Shown here one piece after another: positions 1 to 6,329 of a stretch of 64,000 nucleotides of DNA (position 1 is its first letter; each line of letters starts with the position of its first letter). The stretch lies in the NCBI GenBank assembly GCA_051877515.1, contig JBJEIY010000045.1, positions 1-64,000 on the forward strand. The letters are read 5' to 3'. The position numbers and the translations under genes are program-made. The notes beneath the pieces were generated by a model. It saw only the letters and a list, made by a program, of their open reading frames with translations. It was not told the origin of the DNA and searched no databases. The stretch is from XBB1006 sp051877515 (lineage in GTDB: Bacteria; Bacillota; Clostridia; Lachnospirales; Lachnospiraceae).

Positions 1-39
1 TAAACCAGCCAGTAATTTCTTGCTTATGCTTGTATGCAT
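1..39 (-). CDS. 5' end of an unidentified gene running off the window
   Basis: The minus strand has AAGGAGG followed by an ATG at 39, which opens a frame that is still open at base 1 (MHTSISKKLLAGL). The basic start followed by hydrophobic residues would fit a signal peptide or first membrane segment, but 13 codons are too few to say. An earlier ATG in another frame stops after seven codons. A TATAAT-like -10 lies upstream at about 57-62. Function unknown. Confidence 0.45.
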   Translation of the reverse strand, partial: MHTSISKKLLAGL

Positions 40-236
40 GTAAGCATTCCTCCTTCATTATAATTCAATATTTTGTGTCAACAATTTATCCCCGGCTACC
101 AGATTCCGGACAGAAACCGTTCCACATACACTTATTATACCTTTCTGCTCAATGTTTGCAACCTTTTTTTATATAAATTTATATTTTTTCATAAAAAGTT
201 CATTTTTTGTTCATACTCTCGCATTAACCATTGATT

Positions 237-992
237 TTACTGGCTTTTTTCGTTGTCCTCATTTATGTTCTCTCCGGCGATTCTTAACAGATTTCCAATT
301 TCTTCGATCGGTATTTCCAAAAATTCAGACAACTCCTCAATTGTATAGCCTGCATTCTGTTCTTTTAAGACCTCTACTGCCTCTACAAGCTGGTTTAACT
401 TGTCTGCAATCTTGTTATTTTCCCGCTTTGTATCTTCTCCCTGTGCCACATAAGATTTTAACAGCAGGTCAATTTCTTTTTTCAGGGAATCTAATATAGG
501 ATCTTTTTCAAAAAATGCTATATTTTCAAGCAATGTGAATACCTTCAGGTTCGTTTCCTGCACAAGATCGCCCAGCTGCTCTTTTCCGTTGGCATAGCTT
601 TTTGCAATTTCGTAAATCAGCGGAAGGAGAAGATTATAGACTTCTGCGCCGTCCCGGATGCCATTTTTCACATCCTGCAGCAACGCTTCCAGGGCTTCTT
701 CACTTTTTCGTTCGATATGGGCAATGTCTGCCTCGTAATATTTCATGAATTTCTTTTCTTCTTCGGAGAATTCGTAAGCCGCTTTCTGCTGCTCTCCCGG
801 TTTCGGCGTATAGCCTTCCAGCAAGACCTGCCTGCTGAACAGGAATTCTCCCATAACTTCCCACTGGGCCTCGTTTAACTCTTTTGCTCCCAGCCGGCTT
901 ATCACCTGCTCTCTGGTGATTCGTCCATTTCCTTCTTTTCCCATTCTGGCAATATCTTTCATGCTTTCCAGAAATTTCAATTGCTCGTTCAT
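237..992 (-). CDS. sigma-70-like protein lacking promoter-recognition regions 2.4 and 4
   Basis: A 251-residue protein resembling parts of the sigma-70 family. Residues near 115-155 (LLLPLIYEIAKSYANG, then LGDLVQETNLKVF) look like sigma regions 2.1-2.2, which bind core RNA polymerase. The last 50 residues (KIADKLNQLVEAV through LEIPIEEIGNLLRIAGENI) look like region 3. The aromatic/basic region 2.3-2.4 that melts and reads the -10 element is replaced by a charged helix, and nothing like region 4, which reads the -35, follows. Start: the longest frame would use TTG at 1007, but the ATG at 992 has GGAGAG eight bases upstream. It stands alone downstream of the AbiE pair. It may be a degenerate sigma factor or a core-binding regulator; the role is inferred. 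Confidence 0.6.
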   Translation of the reverse strand: MNEQLKFLESMKDIARMGKEGNGRITREQVISRLGAKELNEAQWEVMGEFLFSRQVLLEGYTPKPGEQQKAAYEFSEEEKKFMKYYEADIAHIERKSEEALEALLQDVKNGIRDGAEVYNLLLPLIYEIAKSYANGKEQLGDLVQETNLKVFTLLENIAFFEKDPILDSLKKEIDLLLKSYVAQGEDTKRENNKIADKLNQLVEAVEVLKEQNAGYTIEELSEFLEIPIEEIGNLLRIAGENINEDNEKSQ

Positions 993-1046
993 TGTTTTGC
1001 TCTCCAATTTAATACTTTAACCATCTAAATTCCTTCTACAAAACAA

Positions 1047-1062
1047 GGCAGGTCTCCCTGCC
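1047..1062 (-). terminator. GGCAGG-GAGA-CCTGCC hairpin
   Basis: A perfect 6-bp stem with a four-base loop, followed on the minus strand by TTGTTTTG. It lies between the AbiEii-like gene and the sigma-like gene and probably ends transcription of the toxin-antitoxin operon. Confidence 0.6.
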
Positions 1063-1198
1063 CCTTGTATGTTTGTATTATTCCTTTACTTAACTGATCT
1101 GCATGCAAATTTACCCATGCTAGATTTCTCTTTCACTTTTCTCAATAATACCATAAATTCTGTTATTTTTCCATAGAACTTATTCTTTTATTTCTACC

Positions 1199-1969
1199 TC
1201 ATCCTTTATCTCTACATTTCCACAATGCCATAGGATGCTTTTCAACATTTGAACACTCAGTAGTAGCTCCAAATATCAGTTCAGGACGAAATCTGCCTTC
1301 CCTAAATGTTTTCCAAAACATTTCTTCCTCTTTTGTCGGCATCAAAACAGAGGCAAGATATTGGCAAACCTTTTTCTGTGCCATTTCTAAATCAAATCTT
1401 TCACCTTTACGAAGCACCGGGTCTAAATCTCGTTTAATCTGCTGCTTAGAAACTTTTCCCACATTATCAAGTTCAAATCTCTCCAGTGGGCACTCTGCTC
1501 CAATAGCACTATAGAACGCTGCACTTTTTCGAAGCATAGCTTCTTCGCTTTCATCAAATAATCCATATTTGACCATATTGTACATATCATACAAATCTCG
1601 CGGTGCCGTTCTCGAAAGTAAGGCAACTGTCTTGGAGGCGAATATCTCTAACGGCGCCACCGAAAGAACAGTAAACTTCTTCTCGTCCCAAGGCAACCTT
1701 ACCCCTCTTCTTGCTATCGGAAACACATGACAGCGAAGCATGTAGTTTATTTCAATCTTTATGTTATCCCTCACACCACCACAATTTACATATTCGTAAA
1801 CATACGAATCCAAAGCATGATAATTCTTTGACTTCGGACTTAAAGTGTATCCATTTGCTGTCATATACTTACTGATTTTATCTGTAATAACATCTCTCTC
1901 CAATGTATCCCTTACGAAACCCAATTCTTTTGCCATTCTACCGAGGGTCAATCTATCCAATTGCATCAT
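1199..1969 (-). CDS. AbiEii/AbiGii-type toxin homologue missing its nucleotidyltransferase core
   Basis: Family members are type IV toxins with an N-terminal nucleotidyltransferase fold carrying GG(S/T) and DxD motifs. This 256-residue protein has the expected N-terminal helix (LTLGRMAKELGFVRDTLE) and a well kept later part (SKYMTANGYTLSPKSK, NIKIEINYMLRCHV, TVLSVAPLEIFASK, ARDLYDMYNMVKYGL, HPMALWKCR). Between residue 22 and about 28, where relatives have some 70 residues with the catalytic motifs, it jumps straight on. The frame is intact, so this looks like an in-frame internal deletion rather than a pseudogene by stop codon. It starts 17 bases inside the end of the antitoxin gene, the usual coupling for this pair; a second ATG at 1966 is equally possible. 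DNA is visibly AT-richer than the flanks. Probably inactive as a toxin (inference). Confidence 0.75.
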   Translation of the reverse strand: MMQLDRLTLGRMAKELGFVRDTLERDVITDKISKYMTANGYTLSPKSKNYHALDSYVYEYVNCGGVRDNIKIEINYMLRCHVFPIARRGVRLPWDEKKFTVLSVAPLEIFASKTVALLSRTAPRDLYDMYNMVKYGLFDESEEAMLRKSAAFYSAIGAECPLERFELDNVGKVSKQQIKRDLDPVLRKGERFDLEMAQKKVCQYLASVLMPTKEEEMFWKTFREGRFRPELIFGATTECSNVEKHPMALWKCRDKG

Positions 1970-2717
1970 AATCCCCCACCCCTTTATCTATTAGTCCTTT
2001 CAAAGATTTTGGCACATAGAGTTTCCATCGTTCATGAAATAAATTATTCTGTGACCCCTTCATCAAATATCTTTTTGCATTAGAGGAATGCGCCTCACAC
2101 TCTGCAAAAAACTCAGGTGAAAAATGAAATTCCTCTTTTAATTCTTCGAAAATATATCCACACTTTTGATACAAAAATCCATTCGCATTTCTAGCAAGAC
2201 ATGTTAATACCTTTTGCTCATTCAACCCCGGAACCAACATCATACATCGTATTACTTCTTCCAGCCCTGCTATCTTTTCAAAATCCCGAATACTATCCAC
2301 CACTGTCTGTTCCACAGATGTGATACATATATTTCCTTGCTGCATTACATCTATATTTGGCTTACGTTCTACTCGACGATAAACTACACCATCATATTCA
2401 AAATCCGAGAACCTCTTTTCCGTTGCTACAAAACATTCATAGAACACTTGGCTTCCGTATCCATATACCTCAAAAGCGCTGTGATGCGAGATACAAGCAT
2501 CCTCAAATAGATTAGAGCCTATTTGATAGCGGGAAAGAACCGGTTGTTTCGTCTCTAAACTAATTACCACATAAAAATCTCTTTTTACTTTTTCGATCAG
2601 TCCTTTTGCCTGATAATCATAGATAATACTGTTTGCAGCCCCTGCTGTTCCCACAATTTCTATCAATTGTTCTCTCGAAAAACATCCCTTTTCCAGCAAT
2701 CTTTCGTAATGCTTCAT
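1953..2717 (-). CDS. AbiEi-type antitoxin / winged-helix regulator of a type IV toxin-antitoxin pair
   Basis: A 254-residue protein with an N-terminal winged helix (FSREQLIEIVGTAGAANSIIYDY then GLIEKVKRDFYVV), followed by the family pattern DACISHHSAFEVYGYG, VYRRVERKP, ICITSVEQTVVDSIRDF. Antitoxins of this family repress their own promoter and counteract the downstream nucleotidyltransferase toxin. The frame is open to 2768, but the ATG at 2717 has GAGGGGCG upstream and gives the family start. It overlaps the toxin-like gene by 17 bases. The upstream AT-rich stretch (2769-2842) has a 17-bp palindrome centred near 2836 and TTGCAAAAA/TTTTTGCAA repeats that could be operator sites. Confidence 0.8.
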   Translation of the reverse strand: MKHYERLLEKGCFSREQLIEIVGTAGAANSIIYDYQAKGLIEKVKRDFYVVISLETKQPVLSRYQIGSNLFEDACISHHSAFEVYGYGSQVFYECFVATEKRFSDFEYDGVVYRRVERKPNIDVMQQGNICITSVEQTVVDSIRDFEKIAGLEEVIRCMMLVPGLNEQKVLTCLARNANGFLYQKCGYIFEELKEEFHFSPEFFAECEAHSSNAKRYLMKGSQNNLFHERWKLYVPKSLKGLIDKGVGDYDAIG

Positions 2718-2827
2718 CTCACATCGCCCCTCATTTTTATTTTTACAAAAAGTATTCCTTTTTTGCAATATATTTTACATCATCAAAAATAATAATTTTA
2801 TTTTTAGCACAATCTATTGCAAAAAGC

Positions 2828-2844
2828 AAATACATTATGTATTT
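2828..2844. promoter_or_regulatory. AT-rich palindrome upstream of the AbiE pair
   Basis: AAATACATTATGTATTT is a near-perfect palindrome reaching the last bases of the M20 peptidase gene and about 110 bases before the antitoxin start. With the nearby TTTTTGCAA and TTGCAAAAA elements it could be an autoregulatory operator or a weak hairpin after the peptidase gene. Confidence 0.35.
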
Positions 2845-4207
2845 ACCAAAACAAGTGCTTCATTACTCCTTCTTCCTCATAATCTTCCAGCATAAGATCA
2901 AACATCGTCTGCAGTCCTGCCTTTAGCGATCCAAGCTCAATATATTCTTCTCTGGTATGGGCTCCCTGTCCCAGATAAATTCCAAAACAGGCCGACGGGA
3001 TCCCCTCCGACAGTGGAATATTGCAATCCGTGGATCCGCTGGTAAAGAAAGGACGCTGTCCGGTGTTTTTTTCCAGCAGATCAGACAGATGGTCGGACAG
3101 CTGACGTTGCGCTTTTTCATCTACCGGACCCATACCGGGGCGTTTGCCTATGACTTTGACACTGACGGTGGCATCCTGCGCTTTCACCGTTGCGCCATCT
3201 TCTAAGCGGAATGGTTCACCAAAATCGGATTGGGGGATTCCCAATACCCGATTGATCTTGTCCTGTGCAATTTCCTTCATCTGCCTTAAGCCCGCCTGCT
3301 CATCGGAACGGTACTCGTAGCAGAAGGTTGCCTGTTGGGCAATGGTGTTGACAGAGGTTCCGCCTTGTATTGTTCCCACATTGTAAGTGGTTTTTCCCGG
3401 AAGGGCTTCGGTATCTGTCTGATACAGGGCAGAGATCATTTCCGATGCCACTGCAATGGCGTTCCTGTTTCCAAATGCATTATAGGAATGACCGCCTTCG
3501 GTTTGCACCGTAATTTCGTAGCGGTCAGATCCCACGGCACGGTTGACAATTACATCGGTATTGCCGTCAAATGCGATGTGACGTGCAATGTCCCCGGCAT
3601 AGCGGCTGTAGGCTGCACGCATTCCGCGCAGATTTCCCAGACCCTCTTCTCCGGAGTCCGCCACATAGGCAATGGGGCGACGCGGTGTAAGGTGATGCTG
3701 TATGCTGTATGCGCGTATGTATTTCATTGCCAGCAGCATGCCTGCAAGATTGGCGGTGTCATCTCCCACTCCGGGGGCGCACAGTCGTCCCTCTTCTTCT
3801 TTTACCGGCAGAGGTGTAGTATCTGGAAACACCACATCGGTATGGGCAGTGTAAAGGTGAAGGGTTGGGGCGGAGACTGCGGCAGGGGTGTCGATGGGAA
3901 ATGCGGCAGGGGCGCCGGCAGAGGATTCGACCAGAGTGTCGGCAATGGGTGCGACCGGAGTGCCGGCAGGGGATTCGACCAGAGTGTCGGCAATGGGTGT
4001 GTCCGGAGTGCCGGCAGGGGTGACTTCCACAATTACATTCTTGGCTTCGTCCAGAATCACCTGCTCATAGCCTGCCTCTTCCAGATAGTGTTTCACAAAG
4101 TCTGCCCGTTTGTCTTCCTGACCGCTTGGCGCCGGTATGGCTGCTATGGTTTTGATTAATTGGACTAACTCCTCTATGATGCTGTTGGTAACTTCTATCG
4201 TTCTCAT
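2843..4207 (-). CDS. M20-family metallopeptidase (PepT/CPG2-like) with an inserted Pro/Thr/Ala repeat
   Basis: Cytoplasmic zinc exopeptidase of the M20 family, 454 residues. Metal and catalytic residues are visible in order: TAHTDVVFPD (His, Asp), GVGDDTANLAG (bridging Asp), ADSGEEG (Glu pair), GGHSYNAFGNRNA (dimer/substrate loop) and GQGAHTREEYI (last His). The frame extends to 4438, but the ATG at 4207 follows CAGGAGAAAAAAC and starts the recognisable protein; the extra 77 codons run through intergenic repeats. Residues about 62-115 are an odd insertion made of near-identical 16-residue blocks (GTPVAPIADTLVES), placed between the first beta strand and the HxD strand where relatives have a short loop. 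It probably makes a flexible surface loop. The insertion does not touch the active-site motifs. Confidence 0.88.
   Translation of the reverse strand: MRTIEVTNSIIEELVQLIKTIAAIPAPSGQEDKRADFVKHYLEEAGYEQVILDEAKNVIVEVTPAGTPDTPIADTLVESPAGTPVAPIADTLVESSAGAPAAFPIDTPAAVSAPTLHLYTAHTDVVFPDTTPLPVKEEEGRLCAPGVGDDTANLAGMLLAMKYIRAYSIQHHLTPRRPIAYVADSGEEGLGNLRGMRAAYSRYAGDIARHIAFDGNTDVIVNRAVGSDRYEITVQTEGGHSYNAFGNRNAIAVASEMISALYQTDTEALPGKTTYNVGTIQGGTSVNTIAQQATFCYEYRSDEQAGLRQMKEIAQDKINRVLGIPQSDFGEPFRLEDGATVKAQDATVSVKVIGKRPGMGPVDEKAQRQLSDHLSDLLEKNTGQRPFFTSGSTDCNIPLSEGIPSACFGIYLGQGAHTREEYIELGSLKAGLQTMFDLMLEDYEEEGVMKHLFW
3886..4022 (-). repeat. 48-bp coding minisatellite inside the M20 peptidase gene
   Basis: Two close copies and one diverged copy of a 48-bp unit, each containing GATTCGACCAGAGTGTCGGC on the plus strand. 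The unit is a multiple of three, so the frame is kept and each copy adds 16 residues. Confidence 0.85.
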
Positions 4208-4228
4208 GTTTTTTCTCCTGTAAGCAAA

Positions 4229-4261
4229 AAATAATTCGCGGGCGGCTTCCGGCCGCCCGAT
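4229..4261 (-). repeat. hairpin repeat, left border of intergenic island A
   Basis: CGGGCGGC (4239-4246) pairs with GCCGCCCG (4252-4259), and the minus-strand tail is GAATTATTTTTT, so it looks like a Rho-independent terminator. It sits only about 30 bases before the M20 peptidase start. Nearly the same element recurs at 4816-4848 in the same orientation, so the two bracket the repeat island as direct repeats. Confidence 0.7.
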
Positions 4262-4308
4262 GATTCTCTTGCATTCATCATGCTCTGCGTGAAATACTTC
4301 CACCGGAG

Positions 4309-4387
4309 TAACCGGCATGCGTGAATCCTCACACTGAAGCGACCGGCATGCGCGAATCCCCACACTGAAGCGACCGGCATGCGCGAG
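4309..4387. repeat. 31-bp tandem repeat, island A
   Basis: Two and a half copies (4309-4339, 4340-4370, 4371-4387) of a 31-bp unit that contains ACCGGCATGCG and CACACTGAAG. Non-coding; GC-rich. Confidence 0.85.
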
Positions 4388-4396
4388 TTTTTCATG

Positions 4397-4616
4397 ATTT
4401 CGTCGGTTTTTCGCGCAAATCCTTCTTTTTAGAGGCAAAAAATGGTCGAAATAGCGATTTTTTCTGCTCTCGCATGATTTTCTCGCGCATTTTTTCTAAA
4501 ATTGCGCGAGAAAACCGGATCAGGGTAACATTTTTCGCTATTTACTTCCTCGAAGGGCTTCAAAAAAGGCAAGATGCGCGAGAAATCATCAAATATATGA
4601 ATTTTTCGCGCGCGAG
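4397..4616. repeat. AT-rich block with iterated TTTTTCGCG / GCGAGAAA motifs, island A
   Basis: About seven copies in both orientations of a short motif related to ATTTTTCGC: near 4407, 4452, 4481, 4502, 4530, 4576 and 4600. Many carry GCGCGAGAAA or its complement. No coding potential that I trust; the plus-strand frame at 4474-4773 runs into repeats. The arrangement resembles the block at 13504-13734. Confidence 0.65.
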
Positions 4617-4621
4617 CCCGG

Positions 4622-4770
4622 GAATGCGACGCCCGGAGGGGCGTCTGGCATACCGGAAGAATGCGACGCCCGGAGGGGCGTTTGGCATACCGGAGGGAAT
4701 GCGACGCCCGGAGGGGCGTTTGGCATACCGGAGGAATGCGGCGCCCGGAGGGCGCTTGGCTGACCAGTGG
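4622..4770. repeat. 37-bp tandem repeat with internal hairpins, island A
   Basis: Copies start at 4622, 4659, 4697 and, degenerate, at 4734. Each contains ACGCCCGGAGGGGCGT, a small hairpin, then TGGCATACCGG. GC-rich and non-coding. Confidence 0.85.
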
Positions 4771-4815
4771 TAAACAGCAGCCCGGGAGGCGGCGCCCCGC
4801 AGTCTCTTTTCCTTA

Positions 4816-4848
4816 AAATAATTCACGGGCGGCCATAAGCCGCCCGGT
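4816..4848 (-). terminator. terminator-like hairpin, right border of island A
   Basis: CGGGCGGC (4826-4833) pairs with GCCGCCCG (4839-4846) with a five-base loop; the minus-strand tail reads TGAATTATTTTAAGG. It probably ends transcription of the UDPGP-type gene after the VNTR. It is a near copy of the element at 4229-4261. Confidence 0.65.
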
Positions 4849-5071
4849 CATCTTTTTCTTGTTCGCCCGGTCATCTTTTTCTTATTCGCCCGGTCATCTT
4901 TTTCTTATTCGCCCGGNNNNNNNNNNNNNNNNNNNNNNNNNNNNNNNNNNNNNNNNNNNNNNNNNNNNNNNNNNNNNNNNNNNNNNNNNNNNNNNNNNNN
5001 NNNNNNNNNNNNNNNNTTCGCCCGGTCATCTTTTTCTTATTCGCCCGGTCATCTTTTTCTTATTCGCCCGG
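4848..5071. repeat. 23-bp tandem repeat (VNTR) interrupted by an assembly gap
   Basis: Unit TCATCTTTTTCTTAT plus TCGCCCGG, 23 bp: three copies at 4848-4916 and two and a half at 5017-5071, identical except one base, with 100 N between. The unit repeats half of the adjoining hairpin stem (CGCCCGG), so it looks like an amplification of the terminator and its T-rich flank. True copy number is unknown. Confidence 0.9.
4917..5016. other. assembly gap (100 N)
   Basis: Exactly 100 N, the conventional length for a gap of unknown size, lying within identical tandem repeats that short reads cannot span. Confidence 0.98.
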
Positions 5072-5081
5072 AATGTGTTTC

Positions 5082-6302
5082 TTATAAGGTAATGCCGTTT
5101 TTCTCCAGCAGTGCTCTTGCACTCTCCACAGAATCGATTCCGGTTTTATTCTTAATCGGTGCAAATTCTTTTTCCCGAAGGATTTCAAATGGAAGATTGT
5201 TCTCCATCATATGCACCATGTCCAGAATCAGGGTTTCGTATTTGTGTCCGTTAGGCTCGGTTGGTTTCACTTCATTTCCCTCACTGTCGATACAGGGGAT
5301 CTTTTTATCCACCACATGCAGGGTAAGGGGCTCGGTAAGAATTCTTTCCAGCGCGTCCACCCGGAACAGGTAATTTAAAATCACTCCGAAATTATATGCC
5401 GGTTCTCCTTTTTCATCCTTTGCATTCATCAAATCCTCGGTCAGCTCATAATATTCTACAATGGATGGCCTGCCGTCTTCTAAACAGATGGTTCCCACTT
5501 TTTCATCCGGCGCAGCCTTGCGAATCACCTTGGATCCTGATACATAGCCGCCGTCAATGGTGGCTCCCACAAAAACAGGATCCGCCATTCGCTGGAGTAC
5601 ATTATCCACCGCAAAAACATTCAGCCACTTAATTCCTTCTTCATGAATGCAATAATCTAATCCGCTGTTATACAGAGAGCCAAACCAGCCGCCATTTCCG
5701 TTGGGGGAAGTAGCCAGCTTATCTTTGCGCTCCAGATAGATCCTGCCTTCATAATCTGTTGCCGGTGCCATATCCTGTTTAAAGAAATGAACATACTCCG
5801 GCTTATAGCCAAAATATTCTTTCTCATGAAAGAAATCCATGGTTTTTTCATGATTCTTGTCGCTGGTCATAATGAACAGGTGGATCCAGTTTCCGGCTTC
5901 CTTTACCACATCCATGAGATTCTCGATCAGCCGTTGAAAAATGAACACCTCTTTGGTAATGCCTATATCGTACATTCCTTTGGGATTATCGGATCCAAGC
6001 CGGGTTCCCATGCCGCCCGCCAGAAGGACTGCTGCCACCTCGCCTTTGCGGATGGATTCCAAACCTGCCTTACGATACTGCGCTTCGTTTTGCTCAATCT
6101 CTTCCCGGGTCATTGCTTTTATGGGAGTAATGGTACCTCTGGCATTTTCCTGGCTGCCCGCCTGCCCGATCACAGCAAAATCCGTTGCCCCGATTTCTTC
6201 CAGCAAAGCTTCCTGTTGCTCTTTCGTCAATTCGTCATAGAATTTCAAAAGATGCATCTGCCCCCACTGTTGACATTTCTCTACAGCCTGTTCATACGTC
6301 AT
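5082..6302 (-). CDS. UDPGP-type nucleotidyltransferase (UTP-sugar-1-phosphate uridylyltransferase)
   Basis: A 406-residue cytoplasmic enzyme of the UDPGP type 1 family, which joins UTP and a hexose- or HexNAc-1-phosphate to give UDP-sugar and pyrophosphate. The nucleotide-binding signature is VLLAGGMGTRLGSDNPKGMYDIG-like, split here as AAVLLAGGMGTRLG and PKGMYDIG (residues about 92-112). NGNGGWFGSLYNSG matches the uridine/sugar-binding GNGG(L/W) loop, and the typical KxF-like MVHMMENNLPFEILRE is near the C-terminus. Sequence alone does not separate glucose from N-acetylhexosamine specificity. Start ATG follows GGAGGACATGGAAC. It lies 27 bp after the REC-GGDEF-EAL-REC gene and is probably cotranscribed with it. 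Confidence 0.85.
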   Translation of the reverse strand: MTYEQAVEKCQQWGQMHLLKFYDELTKEQQEALLEEIGATDFAVIGQAGSQENARGTITPIKAMTREEIEQNEAQYRKAGLESIRKGEVAAVLLAGGMGTRLGSDNPKGMYDIGITKEVFIFQRLIENLMDVVKEAGNWIHLFIMTSDKNHEKTMDFFHEKEYFGYKPEYVHFFKQDMAPATDYEGRIYLERKDKLATSPNGNGGWFGSLYNSGLDYCIHEEGIKWLNVFAVDNVLQRMADPVFVGATIDGGYVSGSKVIRKAAPDEKVGTICLEDGRPSIVEYYELTEDLMNAKDEKGEPAYNFGVILNYLFRVDALERILTEPLTLHVVDKKIPCIDSEGNEVKPTEPNGHKYETLILDMVHMMENNLPFEILREKEFAPIKNKTGIDSVESARALLEKNGITL

Positions 6303-6329
6303 GTTCCATGTCCTCCATCAAACCACACT

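Noticed and set aside
1199..2717. Recently acquired mobile island carrying the AbiE pair
   Set aside because: The DNA is AT-richer than its flanks, but there is no integrase, tRNA end, or flanking direct repeat to support an element.
3335..4159. Plus-strand 274-codon frame opposite the M20 peptidase
   Set aside because: Antisense shadow caused by GC-rich codons; the minus-strand frame has all family motifs.
4474..4773. Plus-strand reading frame of 99 codons
   Set aside because: It runs across three different repeat types, has no convincing ribosome binding site, and its residues simply mirror the repeat units.
4848..5071. CRISPR-like array of 23-bp repeats
   Set aside because: The copies are directly abutting with no spacers, and there are no cas genes. 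It is a tandem repeat.
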